From the NCBI GenBank assembly GCA_037126765.1, contig JBBCBC010000021.1:20229434-20293433 (forward strand): DNA of 64,000 bases, written 5' to 3'. The notes under the pieces were generated by a model. The model had not been told where the DNA came from, searched no databases, and saw only the letters and a program-made list of their open reading frames with translations. The first letter of the stretch is position 1; every line of letters begins with the position of its first letter. This stretch comes from Stenogyne calaminthoides. Taxonomy: Eukaryota > Streptophyta > Magnoliopsida > Lamiales > Lamiaceae. The translations under genes were made by a program, and so were the position numbers. Positions 23,800 to 33,748 of the stretch are shown here, piece by piece.

Positions 23800-26433
23800 T
23801 AAAGGGGGCCCCGAAGGCAAGTACATGAAAAAGGCCCGAAAGCCGATACATCAGAATAAAAAACAAAAAAAGAGTCTCCAAGAGCCCCGCCACTCAAGGC
23901 CCCGCCGAGCCTCCCTCCACATTCCCCTCCGTGGCTGCGACCTTCTGCACAGGGACCTTAGGAGCCGACCCGGACTCTGGCTGAGCGACCTCCACCTCGG
24001 GGACCGGGCGCACAATCTGAGAGGGATTGGTGAAGAAGGAGAGATCGATGCCCATTTCCTCCAGATCTTTGATTTCCAGAATGACCGTAGGAGCGGGAGG
24101 ATAATCTCGGACATAGTCCGTCAGTTCGGTGATAAAAGGAGTGAGGTCGCCCGCAGGATTCGCCTTGTGGAAAACCCGGATGGCTCCAACATAGACCATC
24201 ACATAAGCGAAATTGGCGTTGAGCTCCTCAGTCCTCCTGAAGTTGCCCTCCTTCTCGGATAGCATCCTCCCGGCCTCAGCCAGCTTACCCTCTAGATGGA
24301 TCACCTTCGCCCTCTCAGCCCTCAACTCCCTCTCCACCTCAGCCATGCGCCCCTCGGCGTCGGAAAATCGCTTGAGAAGGTCGGAGTTGGAGGACTCCAA
24401 CCTCTTCTGGGCATCAGCCGCAGCGACCAACATCCTGGTCCTGGTCGACGACCCGTGCTTGTGATTTCTTGAGCTCCTCTAGCTCGGTCTCCAGCTGGGC
24501 GCTGGTCTTCTCGAGGTAAAAGACCGCTTTTGGGACTGGGCAAGGGCCGAGGCATGACCTGTCCGCCCTCTCCGCTAACGGGCATTGCTTTGGTCCATTC
24601 AAGGCCCACCCCGAGTCGTTTCTGCAGCCTCCGGAGATAAGTTGGCCAACTCTCAGAAACCCCAGCCGGGACGATGTGTCCCGACCTCAAGAAGCTCAAG
24701 GCCTCGGGGCCAAACTTGTGTGGAGTTAGCTCCGGGCTACAAAAGAGATTCGGGGGTCGGCAAGTGAAGAGAAAGATATATGCAATGTAAAGGAAATTCG
24801 GTCAAGAACTTACTTGTTGAGATGGTCGGCGTCCCAGCCCAACCATGAGTCATCCTCCGAAGTCGATCCCCCCTAGGGACGGAGGCGGGCTGTGAAGAGG
24901 GACGGGATTACGACCTCCCCTGGGGCTCGGGTGAGGTTCTCCTCGCCCTCTTCTTGAGGCGAGCTCGGGAGTAGGCTCATTTTGCTTCATCTTGCCTCTG
25001 TCGGCAGCTGAGGGGTGTTGGGATTATACTAGAAAGTATGCTTTATTCCCCAACAAGGGGCCTGATGGGACCGAGCTCAGAGGAGGAAGGTCAGTGTCCG
25101 GTACGTGCTTCATTTGACCCAAGACCGATTTCTTCCTGGAGGCCATCACTGCTGTAGAAGGTTGGCGGCGATAAACCGGGATGTTGGGGTCTGCACGATG
25201 GAAAGGTCAGACGACTTAAAAAAAATGAAGGTAAAAACAACCAAGTCGCTGAGCGAATACTCATAGGGGATGTTCAAGTGGCGGGGGTAAGTGTAGAGCC
25301 CGACTTTCAACCGATCGAGCTCGGAGTTGAGGGCGTTGATGTCGCGAAGGCCCAGCTCAGTGCCCCGAATAGTCTTGAATGCCTCTTGGAAGTCCCAGAA
25401 TAGGTCGGTGGTCGAGGGCGCAAATACTGCAAAAGGAAAAGGAGAATTAGATCAGTACGACCTCAGAAGTTTGAAAATAAGAGTTTACCATGTTCGACGC
25501 GGGGTGCATAATCCGTGGGAACCCAGATGGGCAATGTGCTCGAAGGGTCCGTTGACTCCCAAGCGCCCCCAACGAACCACCATTTTTGGTGCCAGTCCGT
25601 GACTTTGTTTGGAATCCCACTCACGAGCTCTCGACCCTTGCGAAGTCGCACGACATTATAACCGCCGGCTTGAAAGATCGGCGACATCACATAAGCAATC
25701 TCGCCAGGGGTCAGCATCCGATGTAGCCCGGTCAGACCAAGAACGTTCATTGTCGACAAGATATAACTCTAGCCGTTCGGAGTAATCTGAGTGAGGCTCT
25801 GGTTCCAAGCCGCTAGCAGGTGGGAGATCGTCGGATGAAGGGGAAAGTGAATCCCGGCCTCCATTGAGTGCTCGTTGACGGCTATCATCCCTGGAGGCAT
25901 CTGGTCAGCACTCTCCTCGGAGGTCGCACCATAGAAGTGTACATCCCGGGGCACTTTGTATAATTAGTAGAGAGAGCGCACATGCCGATCAGTTAGAGTC
26001 GACCTATACCGGGGCAAGTCGAAGGCCATGTACTCGGAGCGAACTGACCCCCTGTATGAGCACTCAGGTCGCTTGTAGGGGGCCTCGGCCGAGTAGGATT
26101 GATAGTCGAAGGCCCGTACATAGGCCCCATAATCCTGGTCCGGAGCCGAGGTACCGGTGGGCTCCTCCCTTTCTGACGCGGCCGGGCGGAGCGTACCGAT
26201 ATCCAAAGGAGAAGGTGAGTAATATCCTCCAACTCTTGAAGAAAGCGCTCGTCTATCCCTTCGGTGTCATGGACGATGCGTCGGATGGCCGCGGACGAAG
26301 ACCCACCCTCACGGCCGATGGTGGAGCGAGAGGCGCGGAGTTGTTGGAGCTGAGCAATGGCTATGTTATCCTCGTCAGAAGACGAGGAGACCGGAGGATG
26401 CGGCGCGGCGGGCGCGGAAGAGCTGAAAGCCAT
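23800..26433 (-). pseudogene. aORF of Tat2, putative gypsy-type transposon protein
   Basis: Antisense to the element. The start MAFSSSAPAAPHPPVSSS is at 26433, about 140 bp downstream of a minus-strand TATA box (CTATATAAGG). Exon 1 has a Ser/Pro-rich N-terminus. A frame change near 26210 leads to YRSTLTDRHVRSLY and the domain KVPRDVHFYGA, HPTISHLLAAWNQSLTQ, NVVRLRKGRELVSGIPNKV, which matches Tat1 3-510. An intron at about 25426-25492 matches Tat1 intron 511-571. Charged coiled-coil-like sequence lies at 24433-23900 (LRAERAKVIHLEGKLAEAGR) with a C-terminal AYVMVYVGAIRVFHKANPAGD. Stops after SLY, a TAG for Trp at about 25770, and a 40-bp LTR-B remnant (25016-25055) break it. Function unknown; it may influence element expression by antisense transcription. 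Confidence 0.75.
25016..25055 (+). mobile_element. 40-bp LTR-B remnant with 5-bp TSD
   Basis: The LTR-B start (TGTTGGGATTATACTAG, AAAGTATGCTTT) is joined directly to the LTR-B end (ATTCCCCAACA), flanked by AGGGG at 25011-25015 and 25056-25060. It is a solo LTR that lost about 1.8 kb internally. Confidence 0.9.
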
Positions 26434-26570
26434 AGGAAAAGAATGGAAGAGGGGAGAATTACCTGGGTGTGATCTCGTGGGAGTCTCGCCGGAAAGAAAG
26501 AAGCTTGAGTATGAGGGAAGACTGGAGCTGCGCGCGAAGGAGAAATAGCAACGGGTGTGGAACCCTAGCC

Positions 26571-26580
26571 CCTTATATAG
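26571..26580 (-). promoter_or_regulatory. TATA box of the Tat2 aORF
   Basis: The minus strand reads CTATATAAGG about 140 bp before the aORF Met. The position suits a dedicated promoter for the antisense gene. Confidence 0.5.
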
Positions 26581-26701
26581 AAGAAAGCGGGGGCCGAATT
26601 GCAATAAAGACATAAGTCGGACCCATCTCTGAGAAACGAAGTCGCACGGGACACGCGTGGCCTGCACCACGCTCACCGATTGGAGAAGCCTGTGGCGTAT
26701 G

Positions 26702-28545
26702 TGTTGGGATTATACTGAAAAGTATGCTTTTTACTTTGTATAATCGATACTGAATTTTCAGACTTATTTACTGAAATAAATTGTTTATCACTGATGCTTT
26801 AAATATGATTGAATGTTATATATATTTACTGCATAATTGTTCAGTAATTCGTATGTGTTACACTGTAGTTAATTTAGTGATACCAGATCACAGAAGATTA
26901 AATTAACAGTCCCTTGTAACTAAAAGTACGCCATTCACGACCTAGATGGAAATGAACAACCATCGCGAAAGGTTGAGGTGTAAGGCTCAAGATTGGTTTG
27001 TCTTGACCAAGAGATTACACTAGTGCATGACTGATGCGCTGAATAGGACCTACAGGAGGATAAATTCTTCAGAACTGAACAAGGAAGAATTAGACCTCAG
27101 TGGTTCGTTGTTTCTTAACCTTCGTCCCTTAAATAGGATCACATGGGATTGGTAACTATTGCTTTGACTTATCATGGGTAGCGAATCAGAGAGATTCAAT
27201 ACTTTTTATCTTGGGCAATATTATTGGTCACATTTGATTGCTATGATTTAATACGAAGAATCGTGTGCAAGTACGCTTGCTTGATTTGCCCCCTTGGGAG
27301 GTTCATAAGTTTTATCATACCAAATCTTGCAACTGGAATTAGTTTCCGGTATGGATAATAATGTTGAACCGTTCCTCGACCAAGGACAAAAGATATTAAT
27401 TAACGGAAAGCTATTTCAGTGGCTTGAATTAATTAATGGGCTAGATAATCTTAAACACGGGAAATAATGACCGGGAGCCATATTGACTGTAATATGGGTT
27501 AAGATGGATGGTGCAATATTAATTATGTAATGGGATTAATTAATATTTACAGGCTTGAATTATATTGTGGCTCAATATTAGATGTTCAAGATCCGTTAGA
27601 AGGTCCAATCTTAATTCTCCTAAAGGCCCCCTGAGTAGCCCAACATATAGTCCAATAACTGAAAAGGTGATTAAAATAAAATAAATATTGTTGCTTATAA
27701 TTCCTCTAAATTTTTGAAAATTATGGATAAAAGAGGGAGAAAGATTTTCTTTGAATTTTGTTATGGAATGAAGATATGTATTCTTGGAATACAAGATTAT
27801 CTCATTAAATTCAAGAAATCTCCCACTTGGTTATCTATATAGTAAATTTCGAAATTTTGAAAATATAGTGTGCAAGAAAGATTTTCTTGATTTTCTTGAA
27901 AAGATATTATGGAAGATATGTATTTCTTGAAATACAAGAATATCTCATAAATTCAAGAAGATCCAAATCTTGGATTCTTGTAACAAAAAATTTTTGAAAA
28001 TCACCATAATAGAGGAGGTGGGATTTTTGTGGAATATTTTAATTATGGGAAAAAGAATATAGAAGATATATTCAAGATTTCTTGGTGACCAAGAAAAGTC
28101 TTTTCCCACATTGAAATATCACATAAAATTCTACCACCCTCCCTCCTATAAATAATGGATGATTAGTTCATTCCTAAGTACAATTCCATGTGCTGGAAAT
28201 ATTAGCAAATCCACAAAGGTGGTGCAACAAAGTTTATTTTTTCCTTTTGTTAATTGTTCGACGAGTGTCCTTCCACCGGATAGTTGAGCAAGGGCTAAGG
28301 GAATACTTGGGAAGTCCTTTTGGTTAGTCCGTCCGACCAAAGTCACTGCCATCCCGAGAGGTACGTTCACGTAAACCCGTAGATTCCGCATGCGTAGGTT
28401 TTACGTGGCTTTTTATATGCATGATATGTTGTTGCAATTATTATTTGAATTAATATAGGATTAATTCATGCTAGTAATAATTAATGAATTAAATTTGTAT
28501 TTAAATATTCACCCCGAATAGATCTGTGCGAATAATTCCCCAACA
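26702..28545 (+). repeat. Solo LTR of family B (1844 bp)
   Basis: From TGTTGGGATTATACTG to AATTCCCCAACA, flanked by GTATG (26697-26701) and GCATG (28546-28550), a 5-bp duplication with one C/T difference. Tat2 sequence continues on both sides. TATA (CTATAAATAATGG) at about 28146. No primer site follows, so it is solo. Confidence 0.88.
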
Positions 28546-28731
28546 GCATGACCTCATCCGCCTGCAGCATCATCATGGCAAAATCCATCGAATACCGCAC
28601 AAATCGGCGCAGCGGTCCACTTTCCCACGATCCACCAGGCATCTCGGGGATGCTTCCTGAGGTCGATTCTCCCCAAGTCGTCCCAGTTATGGATCAAATC
28701 TAGGTCCCGGGTGTGGGCACGCGACCTCGAC

Positions 28732-28742
28732 TTGAGGGGCAA
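28732..28742 (+). promoter_or_regulatory. Polypurine tract of Tat2
   Basis: TTGAGGGGCAA directly before the 3' LTR start TGTTGTACC, the priming site for plus-strand DNA. Confidence 0.7.
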
Positions 28743-28743
28743 T

Positions 28744-29317
28744 TGTTGTACCATGGAATAATCTTACTCGGTAAGGAGATCTGGTAGAGCGACTTCAACT
28801 TGGCTTGGGAGGTCATTGAACGACTTCCCCAGGACCAAAGAAGGTCGCACGACGACTTAGAAGAAGTGAGAAGGTCGCGTTCGACCTTGAGAAAGGCCAC
28901 AAGTCGGAAGCGAACTCAAGCGGCTATAATTGGCAAAGATACGGATAACTGAAAGCGCGGATATCGCGGGGTAAGCAAGGCAAGTATATCCAGATGCGAA
29001 AATTACGGGATTGACCGGGGAAACCCTAGATCGGGCGGCAGGAAGCTTGGCAAGCCCGCTAGAGGAAGCCCACGAAGAAGTAAACCCTAGTTTCTGGTCT
29101 ATAAATACAACATGTAACGCTCCTTGTAAGGACACAAAAATTCTAGCATTCTAGGCAGAAAATATAATAAAACTCTCCTGGCTTGGGCGCCCCCAGACGT
29201 AGTCTTATTCAAAAGACGAACTGGGTAACCAAATTTGAAGTGTATTTCGTAGTTGTTATTTGTTTGATCCCATTCGTATCATCACGTTGTCCTAGATACA
29301 AAATCTAGGTCACAACA
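28744..29317 (+). repeat. 3' LTR of Tat2 (574 bp)
   Basis: Starts TGTTGTACCATGGAATAATC, matching the start of the Tat1 LTR, shares CTGGGTAACCAAAT and TATAAATACAACATGTAA, and ends GGTCACAACA. It is followed at once by a reading frame of another element, so Tat2 was inserted in that frame. Confidence 0.87.
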
Positions 29318-29967
29318 GTGAGCATCAGGATGAGCTGTGGAGATAACTGGGACCTCAACATATGGTTGGTCAGCCGTAGATCTATCTGGTGCTGTTTGTT
29401 GATCTTCTGTCTGTTTTGTGGATGAGGTTTCAGGTGGGGGCGGCATGTCAGTTCTCTGCTCTTCTGGATGAGCGGATGGTGATCTTACCCTTTTGGTCCT
29501 CGGAGAAGAAGAAGGTGAAGATATCATCATCTGTTGAGCAGCAAGTGGAGATTGGACTGGAGATTGAGCTTTGGATTGTGGTGAGGGGGATTTGGTCCTT
29601 TCCGTTCCTTTCCCTTCCCTTTATCTCCACCAGACTGTTCTGGTGAACTGGCAGCCTGTGATATCTGCTTCTCAGAGGGTTCAGACGCTTTCTTGCCCGA
29701 ACCAGCAGATCTGCTTCCTGCACCACTCCTAACTGTTTCTTGCTCTTCATCCGATTCTTCCTCATCTGAGTTTTTGTCCAAGAAGAGGGTCAAGGGAGCC
29801 TGCTTTAGTCTCTTTGACCTCTGAGTAGGTTCAATCGTCACCCCTTTCCTCTTCTAAGGTTGAGTAGTTGGTTGATCTGGGTCCTCTGAAGTTGTGGCTT
29901 TCTTCTTGCTTCTCTTTCTTTCAGTCTTGCGCGTATCATCATCGGAAGGTCCATAGATGGGAGAAGA
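29318..29967 (-). pseudogene. Fragment of a Lys/Glu/Ser-rich ORF, possibly the tail of an env-like ORF
   Basis: Minus-strand frames (29841-29527, 29530-29318) encode low-complexity, charged, Pro/Ser-rich protein (TIEPTQRSKRLKQ, FLDKNSDEEESDEEQE, GGDKGKGKERKG, SPSAHPEEQRTDMPPPPE) with one frameshift. Such a tail follows the conserved N-terminal part of env-like ORFs in Sirevirus-type elements (compare 63306-63971), but no conserved domain is included, so this is an inference. Flanked by Tat2 and an LTR-B. Confidence 0.4.
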
Positions 29968-30278
29968 TGTTGAGGTTATACTTAAAAGTATGCTTTTACT
30001 TTGTATAACCAAACTGAAGTTTCTTATTTATTTACTAAAATAAATTATTTAATCACTATTGCATTAAATATGAATGAATGTTATATATGTTAGTTGGGAA
30101 ATAAATTTAATAAAGAGGATTTTGATTAGATCCCAAAACCCCTGAGTATGACATGTTTAGGATAATCTTGATAGATGAGTCAGGATTCAGTTTTAAAAGT
30201 GTTCAGGATAATATCTGCACCGTGTATAGTCGGCAGATATAGAACAGGTTAGAATCAGAAGACTCAGTATGAGACTGA

Positions 30279-30475
30279 GAACCTGAAGACTCAGAGAAAA
30301 ACTGAAGGCTCAGAGAAAAACTGAAGGCTCAGAGAAAACCTGAAGACTCAGAGAAAACCTGAAGACTCAGAGAAAACCTGAAGGCTCAGAGAAAACCTGA
30401 AGACTCAGAGAATACTGAAGGCACAGTAATTACTGAAGACTCAGTAATGTACTGAATGCTCAGTATATCCTGAAT
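30279..30475 (+). repeat. 19-bp tandem repeats in LTR-D
   Basis: About nine copies of CTGAAGACTCAGAGAAAAC with G/A variants (GAAGGCTCAG). They lie in the upstream promoter part of the LTR. LTR-E copies have two to four shorter units (GACTCAGAGAACCCTGAA), so unit number varies between families. Confidence 0.85.
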
Positions 30476-30586
30476 GTTCGGAAGCGAAGAAGCTGAGGAA
30501 TATAGCCGTTGGAATCCAGCTGACGTGGACCAACGAGGGGAAGACAACCAGCCTGGAAAAGCTGCAGAACTTACAGAGAATAGTAT

Positions 30587-30640
30587 GGATTTGAATGTGA
30601 TTCTCTCCAACGGTAACATTCAAATCCACACTATAAATAC
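30587..30640 (+). promoter_or_regulatory. LTR-D promoter dyad and TATA box
   Basis: A perfect 12-bp inverted repeat, GGATTTGAATGT (30587) and ACATTCAAATCC (30616), encloses CTCTCCAACGG (MYB-type core) and is followed by CTATAAATAC. Confidence 0.75.
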
Positions 30641-31444
30641 AAGTTCTTCCATCAAATTAAGGGTGGATGCGTGGAGAATATAGCACGAGATGCTACAGAG
30701 CCAAAGAGAGTTATACCCAAAGCATTCCCACCCTAGAACACAAGTTTGTAGATATACATATATATTCAAAGAGTGTTCTAGAACCCAACCTAAGCTACCC
30801 ACGATGTATCATAAGCTTAGAGAGATTTTCCCAACCTTAGCATTGAGGCTAAACCAATGTAAGGGAAAATCTCACCATAGTTGGAGACAACACCTAACCC
30901 AAACCCATTCTCGTAAGAGATAAGTAGTGGTGAAGTGAGGTAGTTGTTAGGCAATCCCGAGTGAGGGTGATAAGTCCCGAAGGAGTGTGAACTCGTTAAA
31001 CATCTAAGAGGCGAGCCCGAGAGGGTGATAAGTCCAGTTGAGTAAGTAAACTACAGAGGTAGTCAGAAAGCTCAAGGTCGGGTTGAGTAAGTAAACTACG
31101 TGGAGTAGTCAGAAAGCTCAGGGCCGAGTTGAGTAAGTAAACTACAGAGGTAGTCAGAAAGCTCAAGGAAGTGATGAAGGAATTTCCCTAGAAACAGGGA
31201 GAGTGGATGTAGGAGCTTGAGTCTCCGAACCACTATACATTGTTGTGTTCCTTACTGCTTTACGTTCTTATCTTATCATACACACTCGATTATAAGCAAG
31301 ACACAACACATGAGCTTAAAATGAGAAAAATCTGGAATCACCATTCCTTCACCCCTGTTTTATATGCACCGCAATGAAATGTTTTGCTTCCGTGACGCCA
31401 AGAAAATGGGTTTTCCCAATCGACCAACAATGTTTATTGCAAAC

Positions 31445-31944
31445 NNNNNNNNNNNNNNNNNNNNNNNNNNNNNNNNNNNNNNNNNNNNNNNNNNNNNNNN
31501 NNNNNNNNNNNNNNNNNNNNNNNNNNNNNNNNNNNNNNNNNNNNNNNNNNNNNNNNNNNNNNNNNNNNNNNNNNNNNNNNNNNNNNNNNNNNNNNNNNNN
31601 NNNNNNNNNNNNNNNNNNNNNNNNNNNNNNNNNNNNNNNNNNNNNNNNNNNNNNNNNNNNNNNNNNNNNNNNNNNNNNNNNNNNNNNNNNNNNNNNNNNN
31701 NNNNNNNNNNNNNNNNNNNNNNNNNNNNNNNNNNNNNNNNNNNNNNNNNNNNNNNNNNNNNNNNNNNNNNNNNNNNNNNNNNNNNNNNNNNNNNNNNNNN
31801 NNNNNNNNNNNNNNNNNNNNNNNNNNNNNNNNNNNNNNNNNNNNNNNNNNNNNNNNNNNNNNNNNNNNNNNNNNNNNNNNNNNNNNNNNNNNNNNNNNNN
31901 NNNNNNNNNNNNNNNNNNNNNNNNNNNNNNNNNNNNNNNNNNNN
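31445..31944. other. Assembly gap (500 N)
   Basis: Exactly 500 undetermined bases, the usual placeholder for a gap of unknown length. It lies between an LTR-B fragment and a reversed LTR-D fragment. Confidence 0.99.
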
Positions 31945-32213
31945 TCAAGTTCTTCAAGTCTTCGGGATATACTGATCCTTCAGTATAGTTTAGGTCTTCA
32001 GTATAGTTTGGTCTTGAGGTGATCTTCTTTGTGATCTTCAGACAAAACATTGAAACCTATTCTTAACCTGAACTATGTCTGCTGACTATACATGGTGCAG
32101 ATCATCTTGATAATTTGAAACCTGATCCTATACTATCAAGATCGTCCTGAAACATGTCATACTCAGGGGTTTTGAGATCTAATCAAAATCTTTATTAAAT
32201 TCATCTCCCAACA
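31945..32213 (-). repeat. LTR-D fragment, reversed
   Basis: The minus strand from 32213 reads TGTTGGGAGATGAATTTAAT and continues parallel to 30092-30260 (for example CCCCTGAGTATGACATGTTT). It runs into the gap. Confidence 0.8.
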
Positions 32214-32525
32214 CACTTCAGTTCAAACGTTTGTAAAATCTTCGTTTCTTATCTGATTTGACCCAAACGAACGTCAAATTGTTCTACGTTCAAAGACTTA
32301 CATTATAATGCCAAAATCAGAGGACGGAGTCCACATAAAAATGACCAATCTACCTCTAGATGGTTACGAGTCATAAACTCTCGTATTCTATCTAAATTCT
32401 ACATTTTAAGTCCATTTTGCCCTAACAAGTTTCTATGTAGTTAAAATTCGCCTCTTTTCATTAGAAGACAACTATTATAGGACAATGCTTATATCAGATT
32501 TCTTAGCATATAATATTCTTTGTAG
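32214..32525. other. Unassigned, probable intron or spacer upstream of host exons
   Basis: No transposon match recognised. AT-rich, ending in a T-rich tract and TTTGTAG acceptor directly before the exon at 32526. Confidence 0.4.
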
Positions 32526-33158
32526 GATTTGGAACAGGACTTGAGGCTCTTTGAACTGGCTAAATCAGGGGTGACGAAGTTTGAGGATAATAAGGAGTAT
32601 TGCATTGCATCATCTGTTGCAACTCTCTTTTTTAAGGTGAGGGCAATTTTCACTCTTCAACTGAGTTAAAACATTCCAAGTTATGATTGTTATGTTAAAA
32701 TGTTTTATGTGAAAGGTGAATGCCATGAATATGCGAGCTCATGACTATTATGTAATGTATGTTAATTCTAAGTCGGGTGATGCCCATCATCTAATCTAAC
32801 TGCAAGCCAAGTTGGGTGATGCCCATCATCTAATCTAACTGTAAGCCAATTCGGGTGATGCCCATCATATAATCTAACTATAAGCCAAGCCGGGTAATGG
32901 CCCGTGATATAGTACATATTTTTCATTAGCTACATTTGAATGTTATGTATTATTTACATATGTCTTTTAATAGTGTGATCATTGATGTTTCCCTCACTAA
33001 GTGTATTTCAAACACTCATCCCCCCAGTTTTATTTTACAAGGTAAAGGAGCTCAGTCAAGGCATGGCGAGGAGATGGATGCAAGTAATTTATGACGAATA
33101 TAGTAATGATTTTAAGATACGAGTCTTACGCTGTAATTTCAGATGGTTTATTTTGTAA
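32526..33158 (+). pseudogene. Two exons of an unidentified host gene
   Basis: Exon at 32526-32636 (37 codons: DLEQDLRLFELAKSGVTKF, then DNKEYCIASSVATLFFK) lies between acceptor TTTGTAG and donor GTGAGG. After a 405-bp intron, the exon starting 33042 (acceptor TTACAAG) reads VKELSQGMARRWMQVIYDEY, then SNDFKIR, open to TAA at 33156; splice phase 0 is kept. Codon content and splice sites look like a real cellular gene, not a transposon. The A-x-x-W-M-x-V-I ending faintly recalls TFIIS N-terminal-type helical domains, a guess only. A third exon-like frame (MGALGVQSQTLDGSKISKQK, from 33507) follows. The 5' part is missing or hidden beyond the gap. Confidence 0.5.
32772..32912 (+). repeat. 39-bp tandem repeat in the intron
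   Basis: Three full and one partial unit of GGGTGATGCCCATCATCTAA plus ATCTAACTGTAAGCCAA, with a few substitutions; the last unit has a GGGTAATGGCCC variant. Confidence 0.88.
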
Positions 33159-33748
33159 CAATCGCTTTTAATCAACTAGAATTTCCTGTAATACATTATC
33201 ATTTTCAAATTGGGGACGACTCTCGCCATTTATGTGCTATATATAAATTTAGGGTGTTTCATGACCCTTCAGTTATCACAACTAATATCCTTTTAAAATA
33301 TAAGTCATACCATTCAATTATCACTATTAATACCCTTTTAAAATATAAGTCATATCCTTCAGTGTCACAAGGTATACCCTTTATGTAGTAGTAAGTCATA
33401 TACCCTTTAGTTGTACGACTAATACTCTTTAATCCTTTAGTAATATAAGTCATACCCTTCAGTGTCACAAGTAATACCCTTTATGTGTTTCTACCATACT
33501 CCAATATGGGAGCTCTTGGTGTCCAATCTCAGACACTTGATGGAAGCAAAATCTCTAAACAGAAAAATCAATATGCAGCCATTTAAATCTTTTAGGAGGT
33601 GACAATTTAAGAACAATATGTTTACGTTTTGCCAAATGTAGGTCAATAATTTATTTATTTTTTGCACAAGTATAAGACTGTAAAAAAAGAAAATTCGTAA
33701 ATTTAGACTGATCAAATATTAATTTTTTTGGTCCTAAAACTTACCTAT
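33159..33748. other. AT-rich spacer with degenerate tandem repeats
   Basis: 33265-33485 has about five decayed copies of a block near 46 bp (AATATAAGTCATACCCTTCA, GTGTCACAAGTAATACCCTTT). After it is the exon-like frame at 33507-33587. No transposon is recognised before LTR-E at 33749. Confidence 0.6.

Larger units (their letters stand above)
22173..29317 (+). mobile_element. Ty3/gypsy Tat-type element, copy 2 (Tat2), 5'-truncated
   Basis: Plus-strand integrase (22176-23480), then a minus-strand aORF (26433-about 23800), a polypurine tract (28732-28742) and the 3' LTR (28744-29317). The 5' LTR, gag, protease, RT and RNase H are missing. It contains a 40-bp LTR-B remnant and a solo LTR-B. It is the same family as Tat1 and fills in parts that Tat1 lacks in the window. 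Confidence 0.88.
30092..31429 (+). repeat. Solo LTR of family D (1338 bp)
   Basis: Runs from AGTTGGGAAATAAATTTAAT (expected TGTTGGG) to CGACCAACA, flanked by ATGTT at 30087-30091 and 31430-31434. Features include 19-bp tandem repeats (30279-30475), a dyad plus TATA box (30587-30640), a downstream hairpin (31202-31234) and tandem GTAAACTACAGAGGTAGTC blocks near 31040-31160. The promoter and downstream parts are close to LTR-E. Confidence 0.85.
29968..31444 (+). repeat. LTR-B copy split by solo LTR-D and running into the gap
   Basis: TGTTGAGGTTATACTTAAAAG at 29968 matches the LTR-B start. Homology runs to 30091, is interrupted by LTR-D (30092-31429), then resumes with ATGTTTATTGCAAAC before the N gap. 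Confidence 0.75.

Noticed and set aside
30279..30475. CRISPR-like array
   Set aside because: The 19-bp units are directly adjacent without unique spacers and lie in a plant LTR, so it is a simple tandem repeat.
31349..32050. Long open frames across 31349-32050 on both strands
   Set aside because: They consist mostly of undetermined bases (N) and have no coding evidence.
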